22,153 bases of DNA from Actinomycetota bacterium (GTDB lineage: Bacteria > Actinomycetota > Thermoleophilia > Gaiellales > Gaiellaceae): positions 1 through 22,153 of the forward strand of contig VAXD01000024.1 of assembly GCA_005884155.1 (NCBI GenBank), in the 5' to 3' direction. The position numbers were made by a program, and so were the translations under genes. Under the pieces are notes generated by a model. The model saw only the letters and a program-made list of their open reading frames with translations. It had not been told where the DNA came from and made no database searches. Position 1 is the first letter of the stretch. Every line of letters begins with the position of its first letter. Shown piece by piece: positions 6,617-13,618 of the stretch.

Positions 6617-7030
6617 CTAGCTGTCAGCCCTGCCGTAGCGGTCTTCCAGCCGCACGACGTCGTCCAGCTCGGGCGTCGAGACCTCGAAGATCGTCGTGTC
6701 CTCGAGCGCGCGCACTCGGTGGACTGTGCCCGGCTGAAAGCGGAACGCCGCCCCAGGTCCGACGACCTCGCGCACGAGGACCCGTTCCCCCGGTGCGCCC
6801 AGCTCGAGCTCGGCGCGGCCCTCGAGCACGTACCAGGCCTCGTCCTTGACCTTGTGGAACTGGAGGCTGAGCGACTCGCCCGCCTTGACGAAGAGCAGCT
6901 TGCCGGCGTAGCGGTCGGTCACAGCCCAGATCAGCTCGTACCCCCACGGCTTGTCGACCTTCTCCGGCTCCGAAGCGAACCGGTCGATGCCTTCGAGGTT
7001 CGGCGAGGTCAGGTGGTCGCGATCCGGCAC
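6617..7030 (-). CDS. Cupin-domain protein, mannose-6-phosphate isomerase/ManC C-terminal-like
   Basis: The 137-aa single-domain cupin contains KPWGYELIWAVTDRYAGKLLFVKAG, then LSLQFHKVKDEAWYVLEGRAELELG (cupin motif 1) and FRFQPGTVHRVRALEDT (cupin motif 2). This resembles type II phosphomannose isomerases and the cupin tail of bifunctional mannose-1-phosphate guanylyltransferases. The usual second histidine of motif 1 (HHH/HxH) is replaced (FHKVKDE), so the metal site may be altered. The GTG at 7030 lies 35 nt after the nucleotidyltransferase gene. Together the two could act like a split ManC, with separate isomerase and guanylyltransferase. That is inference from position; other cupin functions are possible. 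Confidence 0.75.
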   Translation of the reverse strand: MPDRDHLTSPNLEGIDRFASEPEKVDKPWGYELIWAVTDRYAGKLLFVKAGESLSLQFHKVKDEAWYVLEGRAELELGAPGERVLVREVVGPGAAFRFQPGTVHRVRALEDTTIFEVSTPELDDVVRLEDRYGRADS

Positions 7031-7065
7031 AACGGCGCGAACCTACTACTTTCGACTTCCCCGAG

Positions 7066-7758
7066 TCAGGCGTTCGGCCAGCCGGGGTTCGCCGAAAGGT
7101 GCTCCTCGGCGATGCGTAGGTCCTTCGGCGTGTTCACCGTCAGCCACGCGCCCTCGTGCCGGTGGGCGCGCAGGCGACCCTCAGCCGCGAGCTCCGGGAA
7201 CGTCGTCGTCTCGTGGTCGCCGCGCTCCGGGAACCGCGCGAGCGCCTCCTCGCCGAGCACGTACACGCCGCAACTGACCCACTGCTCGAGCTTCGGCGCC
7301 TCGCTGAAGCCGGTGACGACGTCCTCGTCCAACTCGACCACGCCGAACGGTGACCGCACCTGTGCGACCGTGATCGTCGCGGCCGCCCCGGTGTTTGCGT
7401 GGAGCTCGAGCAGGCGCAGCAAGTCCACGCCGACGAGCTCGTCGCCGTTGAGCGCGTAGATCTCACCGTCCTCGCGGCGTTGCGCCGCCGCGAAGCGGAT
7501 CCCGCCGCCGCGCCCGAGCGCCTCGGGTTCGCCGACCGGCACGATCTCCGGCCCGAGCTCGCCGAGCGCTTCGCCGAAGAGATCCTCCTGGCCCGCGGAG
7601 CAGCTGACGAGCACGCGCTCCACGCCGGCTGCGGCGAGCTGCTCGACCTGGTACGCGGCGATCGGCTTCCCGCCCACCTCGACGAGCGCCTTCGGCTTGC
7701 CTCCGGCGGCGTCGCCGAGCCGCTCGGCCTTGCCGCCCGCCAGGATGATCGCTTCCAC
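7066..7758 (-). CDS. Sugar nucleotidyltransferase (mannose-1-phosphate guanylyltransferase/HddC-like)
   Basis: A second NTP-transferase-fold enzyme of 230 aa. It begins MEAIILAGGKAERLGDAAGGKPKALVEVGGKPI, which is the nucleotide-binding loop and catalytic lysine region. It has the aspartate in IYALNGDELVGVDLL, VRSPFGVVELDEDVVTGFSEAP, SCGVYVLGEEALARFP and AWLTVNTPKDLRIAEE. It would activate a sugar 1-phosphate; GDP-mannose or GDP-heptose type is most likely from overall pattern, but substrate is not certain. I prefer the GTG at 7758 because MEAIILAGG is the standard N-terminus. A GTG at 7776, overlapping the ugd stop, would add six residues. A hairpin covers the region between the two candidate starts. 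Confidence 0.85.
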   Translation of the reverse strand: MEAIILAGGKAERLGDAAGGKPKALVEVGGKPIAAYQVEQLAAAGVERVLVSCSAGQEDLFGEALGELGPEIVPVGEPEALGRGGGIRFAAAQRREDGEIYALNGDELVGVDLLRLLELHANTGAAATITVAQVRSPFGVVELDEDVVTGFSEAPKLEQWVSCGVYVLGEEALARFPERGDHETTTFPELAAEGRLRAHRHEGAWLTVNTPKDLRIAEEHLSANPGWPNA

Positions 7759-7779
7759 TAGTGCCTGGAGGGGCACTAG
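7758..7779 (-). promoter_or_regulatory. Perfect hairpin over the ugd stop and the next gene's start codons
   Basis: CTAGTGCC (7758-7765) and GGCACTAG (7772-7779) are perfect 8-bp inverted arms with a 6-nt loop. The structure contains the ugd stop TAG and an alternative GTG (7776). It ends on the first base of the preferred GTG (7758). There is no U tract, so a terminator is unlikely; a brake on translational coupling is possible. Confidence 0.5.
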
Positions 7780-9104
7780 GCCTCTTGGCGTTCTGGCTCT
7801 TCGGTCTCCGGAAGCTCGGCGAGCGACGACGCCGCCCGGCCGATCCCCTCATAGGTGAAGCCTGCCGAGCGGGCCGCGTCGGGATCGAGCAGGTTGCGCC
7901 CGTCGACGATCACCGCCCGGCGCATCGCCGCGCGCACGTCGTCGGAGGCGAGCGTCCGCAGCTCGTCCCACTCGGTCACGATCACCGCGGCGTCGGCGCC
8001 GGTGACCGCATCGAGGACCGTGTCGCAGAAAGTGACGCCCTGAAGCAGCCGGCTCGCGTCGGCGATCGGGTCCCAGGCGCGCACCTCGGCGCCCTCGGCG
8101 AGCAGGCGCGACGCGAGCACGAGCGACGGCGCCTCGCGCAGGTCATCGGTGTTCGGCTTGAACGCGAGCCCGAGCAGCGCGATCGTCTTCCCGCGGAGCT
8201 TGCCGACGTGCTTCTCGAGCTTGCCGAGGACCCGCCGCTTCTGCAGCTCGTTCACCTCGATCACCGCGTTCAACAGCTGGAAGTGGTAGCCGGAGTTCGA
8301 GGCGAGCTGCTTGAGCGCGACGCCGTCCTTCGGGAAACAACTGCCGCCCCAGCCGATCCCCGCGCGGAGAAAGTGCGGGCCGAGCCGGTGGTCGAGCCCG
8401 ATGCCCTCCGCGACCTTGACCACGTCGGCACCGGTCGCCTCGCAGACGTTCGCGATCTCGTTGATGAAGCTGATCCGCGTCATCAGGAACGCGTTCGCGG
8501 CGAGCTTGATCATCTCCGCGGAGGCGACGTCCGTGCGCACGATCGGCGCATCGAGCCGCTCGTAGAGCGCGGCCACGACCTCGCCGTCGGCCTGTGTGAA
8601 CGAGCCGACGACCACGCGGTCCGGCTCCATGAAGTCCTTGACCGCGCTCCCCTCCGCGAGGAACTCCGGGTTGGAGACGTAGCCGACGTGCGCGAGCCCG
8701 CGCGAGTCGAGCGCCGCACGCACCTTCTCCCCGGTGCCGACCGGGACGGTGCTCTTCATCACGAGCAGCGTCCGCTCGTCGGGGGCGGGCAGCTCGTCGA
8801 CGACCCGCCAGACGGCGCTCAGATCGGCATCGCCGGCGCACGTGGGCGGCGTCCCGACACAGACGAAGAGGACGCCGCATTCAGCCAAGTCCTCCACCTC
8901 GACGGTGAAGGCGAGCCGTTCGCGGTTCTGCGCCAGCAGTTCCTCGACCCCGGGCTCGTGGAACGGCACACGTCCGGCCTGGAGCGCCTCGATCCGCTCC
9001 GGAAGGATGTCGCGGATGACCACGTCGTGGCCGAGCTCGGCGAAGCACGCGCCGGTGACGAGCCCGACCCAGCCCGCCCCGAAAATCCCGATCTTCACGG
9101 GCAT
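7776..9104 (-). CDS. ugd: UDP-glucose 6-dehydrogenase
   Basis: Ugd oxidises UDP-glucose to UDP-glucuronate with two NAD+, feeding acidic envelope polysaccharides. The 442-aa protein has the N-terminal NAD fold KIGIFGAGWVGLVTGACFAELGHDVV, then CVGTPP, VMKSTVPVGTGEKV, SNPEFLAEGSAVKDF and LAANAFLMTRISFINEIA. The catalytic cysteine is in GWGGSCFPKD (Cys256), and the C-terminal UDP-binding domain starts LLGLAFKPNTDDLREAP. The related GDP-mannose dehydrogenase is possible but less likely. I chose the ATG at 9104; a GTG at 9113 would add three residues. It lies closely after the LCP gene and before the nucleotidyltransferase gene, in an apparent operon. Confidence 0.93.
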   Translation of the reverse strand: MPVKIGIFGAGWVGLVTGACFAELGHDVVIRDILPERIEALQAGRVPFHEPGVEELLAQNRERLAFTVEVEDLAECGVLFVCVGTPPTCAGDADLSAVWRVVDELPAPDERTLLVMKSTVPVGTGEKVRAALDSRGLAHVGYVSNPEFLAEGSAVKDFMEPDRVVVGSFTQADGEVVAALYERLDAPIVRTDVASAEMIKLAANAFLMTRISFINEIANVCEATGADVVKVAEGIGLDHRLGPHFLRAGIGWGGSCFPKDGVALKQLASNSGYHFQLLNAVIEVNELQKRRVLGKLEKHVGKLRGKTIALLGLAFKPNTDDLREAPSLVLASRLLAEGAEVRAWDPIADASRLLQGVTFCDTVLDAVTGADAAVIVTEWDELRTLASDDVRAAMRRAVIVDGRNLLDPDAARSAGFTYEGIGRAASSLAELPETEEPERQEA

Positions 9105-9123
9105 GACCGTCACGGGCCGGAGC

Positions 9124-11085
9124 CTAGCGCGTCATCGGCCGCAGCCCGCGCGCGATCGCCAGCATCGTCTCGTTCGAGAGCGAGTTGAGCAAGGAGTTCT
9201 CGACCCAGTAGGTGGCGCCGCCGGCGTGTAGCACAACCATGTGCAGATCCGAGCCGGTGTAGTAGAGGTCGTAGGTTCGACCGCCCACCCGCTGGGTCAG
9301 GCTGCGGTCGGAGAAGACCGGGGCACCGTCCCAGTCGGTCTCCTCGATCCCCCAGTACTCGTTCGCGCCGGTGCGGTAGGTCAGGCGGATCGAGGGACGA
9401 CCGCCGAGCGAGTAGACGCGAAGCGGCGTCTCGCCGTAACCGGAGTCGAGGTTGGAGTTGCGCTCGAGCACCGTCGGCAGCTGGAGCCGGAAGCGCACCC
9501 GGTGCTTCACGGCCGCCAGCGTCGTTCGCGTTGCGCCCGGGTCGTGGCGGACGAACGCGGGCTGACGCGTCGGCGCCTGCTGGACGATCACCGGCGCGAG
9601 CCGGTCGTGGAACGTCGAGCCGACCACGAGCACGACGCACGCGCCGTTCGACAGCGGGCCGATCTTCCCGGGCCGCGCCTCGACGTCGGTGCTGCCGACG
9701 AGCTTCGCGACGCCCTGAGCCGCGCCCTTGCACGCTCCGCGGGTCGCGTCGTAGTACGCCTTCGAGTGGAAGTAGTTCCAGTTCGGCGCGTTCGCCGGCT
9801 GGTTGGTCGGAGGCAGCTTGATCTTGTAGCCCTTCTGCGCCAGCAGGTAGCTCGCGTTCGCCGCCGAGCCCGCGACGCCGTTCCCGTTCAGCACGGTGAG
9901 CGTCACCTTCGACGGCGGCAGCGAGAACTTCTTGTGCAGCTTGCGCCCGAGCGCGACTGCGGTCTGCTGCGCCGGCGCCTGCACGTCCGGGTTGAGGAAG
10001 CTCTGCACCGCCTGGTCGATGCTCGACTGCGACGCAAACAGTTCGTTGTAGCCGGTGATCCCGCCGATCTTGTTCTGGAAGACGTGGCCGGGCGGCAGGC
10101 CGTGCGCGAAGGCCGCGTACTTCTCGAGCGTGCCGAGGTCGACGCGGCGCCCGCCGCCGATCCCCACTTCGACGTAGTGGTGGTCGGTGATCGTGTTGAC
10201 GAGGCTGATCACGCTGGTCAGCCCGAGCGAGCGAGCCGCCTGCTGTCGCAGCGCTCCCACGAACTCCTGTTGGCGCGCGAGCCTGAAGAGGTCGGAGTCG
10301 GTGTGCCGGAAGCGGACGAAGTCGAGCGCCTGCTTCCCGTTCAGGAGCTGGTAGCCGGGCTGAAGATTGATTGCCGCGTACCCGGTCGGACCCGTGTGGT
10401 TGTTGAAGTAGCGCCGGTCGATGTCCATCCAGACGCCGCCGAGCTTGTTCACGACGGCGATGAAGCCGAGGAAGTTGACGCTGATCAGGTAGTTGATCGG
10501 CAGCCCGGTCAGGTGGCGCACGGTCTCGAGCGAGCCGGTCTGCCCGCAGAACGCGTAGGCGCTGTTGATCCGACCGTGGTCGTAGACCACCGCAGGCCCG
10601 TTGCGGCCGGAGGCCGTGCGCGACGGGCAGTAGATCGGGACGTCGAGGTCGCGCGGAAGCGAGAGCAGCGAGATCGTCTTCGTCACCGGGTCGGCGCGAA
10701 TCAGCATCATCGTGTCCGAGCGCGAAGGGGAAGCCCCGTCGCCGGCCCGGTGGTCGTAGCCGATCACGAGCGCGATCGCCGGCTGGTGCGGGTTCTTGAT
10801 CGCGTCCAGGTGCTGCGCTGCGCGCTCGCAACTCGCGGTCTGACAGCCGAGCGCGAACGCCTTCTCGTGCGCCCAGAGGTAGAAGCCGCCGACGAGCCCT
10901 GAGACGAGCACGACGATCGCCAGCGCGAGCCAGAGGAAAAAGCGCCCGACGAGTCGTGCGAAGCCCGGCTTCGGAGGCGGCGGCTGCCGGTAGAGCGTGA
11001 CCGGCGAGAGCGATCCGGGCGGGAGAACGGCCCTGCCGTTTCCGTTGGCGCCGCGGCCGATTCCTCTCTTGAGCGTTGTTTTCAT
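9124..11085 (-). CDS. LytR-CpsA-Psr (LCP) family glycopolymer transferase with LytR_C and an extra C-terminal domain
   Basis: LCP proteins move polyprenyl-phosphate-linked glycopolymers onto peptidoglycan outside the cell. The 653-aa protein has a basic/proline cytoplasmic N-terminus, one membrane segment (about 47-70) and an LCP domain (about 104-300). Conserved features are RSDTMMLIRADP, LSLPRDLDVPI, HGRINSAYAFCG and VRFRHTDSDLFRLARQQEF, with the catalytic/polyprenyl-binding Arg and Asp. A LytR_C domain follows near 393-490 (VTLTVLNGNGVAGSAANA). The last 130 residues (about 525-653) form a beta-rich segment ending YWVENSLLNSLSNETMLAIARGL that I cannot assign. Six cysteines lie outside the membrane and could form disulfides. 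The ATG at 11085 has no clear Shine-Dalgarno. It likely heads the ugd/nucleotidyltransferase/cupin operon. Confidence 0.92.
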   Translation of the reverse strand: MKTTLKRGIGRGANGNGRAVLPPGSLSPVTLYRQPPPPKPGFARLVGRFFLWLALAIVVLVSGLVGGFYLWAHEKAFALGCQTASCERAAQHLDAIKNPHQPAIALVIGYDHRAGDGASPSRSDTMMLIRADPVTKTISLLSLPRDLDVPIYCPSRTASGRNGPAVVYDHGRINSAYAFCGQTGSLETVRHLTGLPINYLISVNFLGFIAVVNKLGGVWMDIDRRYFNNHTGPTGYAAINLQPGYQLLNGKQALDFVRFRHTDSDLFRLARQQEFVGALRQQAARSLGLTSVISLVNTITDHHYVEVGIGGGRRVDLGTLEKYAAFAHGLPPGHVFQNKIGGITGYNELFASQSSIDQAVQSFLNPDVQAPAQQTAVALGRKLHKKFSLPPSKVTLTVLNGNGVAGSAANASYLLAQKGYKIKLPPTNQPANAPNWNYFHSKAYYDATRGACKGAAQGVAKLVGSTDVEARPGKIGPLSNGACVVLVVGSTFHDRLAPVIVQQAPTRQPAFVRHDPGATRTTLAAVKHRVRFRLQLPTVLERNSNLDSGYGETPLRVYSLGGRPSIRLTYRTGANEYWGIEETDWDGAPVFSDRSLTQRVGGRTYDLYYTGSDLHMVVLHAGGATYWVENSLLNSLSNETMLAIARGLRPMTR

Positions 11086-11151
11086 TCGCGAAAGGCAGGA
11101 ACGCCCGTCGCCGCGTTCGCCAAAGCCAGGATAGCCAAGCCCCCGGCGGGC

Positions 11152-12318
11152 CTAGACTTGAACGCGCTTCCGCGCTTCCTCCGCCAGGTGGGCGCCCTCG
11201 ACCAGCGACTGCAGCTTCGCGTAGGCGACCTCCCAGCTGCGCGTGCGCAGGCCGCAGTCGGGGCAGACGTGGATCCGGGCCGGGTCGCCGAAGACGTCCA
11301 CCGCGTAGAGGATCCGGTCGCGCACGAGCTCGGGTGGCTCGACGAAGTCGGTGTGGATGTCCAGCACGCCGAGGCCGAGGATCGGCTCGTAGGGCAGGTC
11401 GCGGAACTTCGAGATCACCTCGTAGCCGGGCCGGTCGGCGGCCGTCGTGCCGAGCTCGCTGCGGTCGTAGTTGGCGAAACCGACGCAGTACTGGCGGCAG
11501 CCGCTCATCCCCTCGATCGCCGGGAAGAAGAGGTCGTAGTCAGAGAAGCAGAGGTGCGTCGAGAAGAAGCAGTCGAGCCCCTCGACGCTGACGTTGAAGC
11601 TCTCGACAAAGAGGTCGAGCTCGTCCTCCTCGGTCGAGGCGCCCGGCTCGTCGATCTGGATCCAGTCGGCGCCCAGCTCGATCAGCGCCTCGAGGTTCGG
11701 GCGGATCAGGTTCCGCGCGATGTCGAGCGTCAGCTCGCGCCGCGCCTCGATCTCCTGCCGGCGGCCGTAGCCCGCGCCGAGGCGGCCTTCCTTCGGGGTG
11801 TGGTGCTCGTCGTACGACCAGACCGCGAGCGTGTACGCGCCGGTGATCGGGATCTTCAGCCGCGCCTTCGCGACCGACTGCAGGAACGAGAACTCGTCGT
11901 TGTGGTACGGCTCGCGCAGCCCGACCGGGCCGACCGCGGCCGACTTGGAGTAGTACTTGTTGTCGAAGCTCCGCACGGTGCCGCGCGGCTCGAAGCCGTT
12001 CGCGTGCGCGATCGCCCATGCGTACATCTCGCTGCGCAGCTGCTCGCCGTCCCAGAGCACCTCGATGCCGGCCGACTCCTGCAAGCGGACGCAGTAGCGG
12101 CTCGACCAGCGGGCGACCTCGTCGGCGTGGGCGTTGCCGCGCTCGAGCGACTCGACCAGCTCCTCGTAACCTTCGACGCCGACCTTTTCGCCCCACGAGC
12201 GGGCATGCTCGATGTCGCTCTCGTCGAGCTCGCGGCCCTGCGACGTCTTGACGAGCCACGGCGGCTTCGCCAGCGAGCCGATCTCGTGCGTCAGGAACTT
12301 CTGCTCTTGCTCGCTCAT
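11152..12318 (-). CDS. Cobalamin-independent methionine synthase, stand-alone catalytic (C-terminal-type) domain
   Basis: This 388-aa protein matches the catalytic barrel of MetE, which moves a methyl group to homocysteine. Homocysteine-site residues are kept: IGS (Ser15, compare IGS of MetE), DGE (Glu92, compare HGE) and IQIDEP (Asp223). Three zinc ligands are visible: His255 and Cys257 in STHLCFSD and Cys355 in VCPDCGLRTR. The fourth ligand of MetE, a Glu about 24 residues after the His, is not evident; the region reads CRQYCVGFANYD. It lacks the 350-residue N-terminal domain of full MetE, like core or folate-independent methionine synthases, so the methyl donor is uncertain. It overlaps the upstream MetE-like gene by ATGA (12315-12318), suggesting a two-subunit enzyme. 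Confidence 0.85.
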   Translation of the reverse strand: MSEQEQKFLTHEIGSLAKPPWLVKTSQGRELDESDIEHARSWGEKVGVEGYEELVESLERGNAHADEVARWSSRYCVRLQESAGIEVLWDGEQLRSEMYAWAIAHANGFEPRGTVRSFDNKYYSKSAAVGPVGLREPYHNDEFSFLQSVAKARLKIPITGAYTLAVWSYDEHHTPKEGRLGAGYGRRQEIEARRELTLDIARNLIRPNLEALIELGADWIQIDEPGASTEEDELDLFVESFNVSVEGLDCFFSTHLCFSDYDLFFPAIEGMSGCRQYCVGFANYDRSELGTTAADRPGYEVISKFRDLPYEPILGLGVLDIHTDFVEPPELVRDRILYAVDVFGDPARIHVCPDCGLRTRSWEVAYAKLQSLVEGAHLAEEARKRVQV

Positions 12319-13201
12319 GCAGCGGCCTCCGTGGTCGCGGTCTTCGCCTTGCCGAGGCGCGCCAGCTTCTCGCGGGCGAACGGCTCAGAGACGTATTGCA
12401 GGTCGCCGTTCGGGACAAGCGCGATCCGTTCGGCGCGTTGCGAGAGCCGCTCGGCGAAGGACGCGAGCTCTCGGGGCTCTTCGGCCAGGGAGTTGCGCGC
12501 GTCGAGGACGCCGGCCAGGAGGAGCTTGCCGAAGCCCTCCGGGACATCGTCGAGGTGCGTCGCGTAGAAATCGATTCCGATCGCCTCCACGGGCAGGTCA
12601 GCCGCACCGCTCCGCAGCGCCGGCCCGGCGTCGCCGAACTCGAGCCAGAGCGCGAGCTTGCCGTCCAGCGCGTCGAGCGCCTCGGCGAGACCATCGAGCT
12701 GCGGCTTGTCCTCTCGCGGGAGGAAGGGCTCGGCGAGCACGACGAGCTCCGCGTCGATCCCCTCGAGCGCCGGCTTCAGCACGCCCTCGGCGACCTCTTT
12801 CGGCGAGAGATCCGTCCCCTGCGAGAGCGCGAAGGGCGACGGCAAGGTGACCAGGCGCGGCCCGGGCAGTGGAGCGACGTAGCGCTCGCCGAGCGCTTCG
12901 CGCAGGCGCGGCTCGCCGGTCGCCTTGGGCGCGCGGTAGAAGGTGTTCGTGTCGAGAAAGCGCGTGAGAGCGCCGGTCTCGAGCCCGTCGGCCGACTCGA
13001 GCAGCGGTCGGAAGTGGTCCTGCCAGCGCAGCATCCCGTCGGCGAGAAGATCGAGGCCAGCCTGCTGCTGCGCGGCGACCAACTCCTCGAAGTCGTGCTC
13101 GACCTGCTCGTCGACTGCCTCGGGCGTCGTGCGCCCGCGGTCGAGGTCAGCGCCTCCGAGCGCGGGTAGAGCCCCGGAGCGAAGGCCTGGAGCTCAGCCA
13201 C
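12315..13201 (-). CDS. MetE-like partner protein lacking zinc ligands; frameshift near the 5' end
   Basis: From the GTG at 13201 (overlapping the atpC stop) the product reads MAELQAFAPGLYPRSEAL and then loses frame. The frame one base back continues DLDRGRTTPEAVDEQVEHDFEEL and runs intact to 12315. The switch is at about 13148-13150. Family features are LLADGMLRWQDHFRPL, LVTLPSPFALS, VVLAEPFLP and LLAGVLDARNSLAEEP. Where MetE has zinc ligands, this protein reads LWLEFGDAG and LVPNGDLQY, with no His/Cys set, so it cannot hold the catalytic zinc. It resembles the degenerate N-terminal half of MetE, encoded separately. A TTG at 13082 could start a shorter 255-aa form but would cut conserved sequence. 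Either a real lesion or a sequence error explains the break. Confidence 0.72.
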
Positions 13202-13616
13202 GACCGGCCACCGCCAGCTGGTTCTCCGCGTGCCGGATGCGCTGCTCGAGCTGCCAGCGGTCGGCGTCCGACTCGCCCCGCTCGACCCGCTCCAGCTCCG
13301 CCTGCGCCGTCTCGAGCTGCTCGCGGGCACGGGCGTCGTCGATCTCGCGCGCCTCGACGGCGTCGTCGACGAGCGCGAGCGCGCGGTCCTGCTCGACCTT
13401 GAAAAAGCCGGGACCGGTCGCGAACTCGAGCACGTCCTCGCTCGAGCGGTCGCGGTAGACGCGCGTCGAGCCGGCGTTCAGCAGCGCGACGAGCGGCGCG
13501 TGCCTCGCGAGCACGCCGAACTCGCCGTCCGCGCCCGGGACGATGAGCATCTCGATGTCGCCCTCGAAGGCAGGGCCTTCGGGCGTCACGAGGGACACGC
13601 TGAACGTCGCGGCCAA
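13194..13616 (-). CDS. atpC: ATP synthase F1 epsilon subunit
   Basis: The epsilon subunit joins the rotor stalk and regulates ATP hydrolysis by F1. The 140-aa protein has the N-terminal beta sandwich FSVSLVTPEGPAFEGDIEMLIVPGADGEFGVLARHAPLVALL, then GPGFFKVEQDRALALVDDA. A C-terminal helical hairpin (about 88-135) is rich in Glu, Arg and Ala. The start appears to be a TTG at 13616, two bases after the atpD stop, so translation is probably coupled to atpD. Its stop lies inside the first codons of the MetE-like gene (8-nt overlap), linking ATP synthase and methionine synthase genes in one transcript. Confidence 0.93.
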   Translation of the reverse strand: MAATFSVSLVTPEGPAFEGDIEMLIVPGADGEFGVLARHAPLVALLNAGSTRVYRDRSSEDVLEFATGPGFFKVEQDRALALVDDAVEAREIDDARAREQLETAQAELERVERGESDADRWQLEQRIRHAENQLAVAGRG

Positions 13617-13618
13617 AA

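Noticed and set aside
9241..10902. Long plus-strand open frame (over 550 codons) opposite the LCP gene
   Set aside because: Same antisense GC artefact; the LCP, LytR_C and membrane features on the minus strand explain the region fully.
11099..11118. GAACGC / GCGTTC inverted repeat before the LCP gene as a terminator
   Set aside because: Only six base pairs with an 8-nt loop and no T run on either strand; expected by chance at this base composition.
11158..12567. Long plus-strand open frame opposite the methionine synthase genes
   Set aside because: High GC leaves the opposite strand open. The translation is Val/Asp/Arg/Leu-rich with no motif, while the minus strand encodes clear MetE domains.
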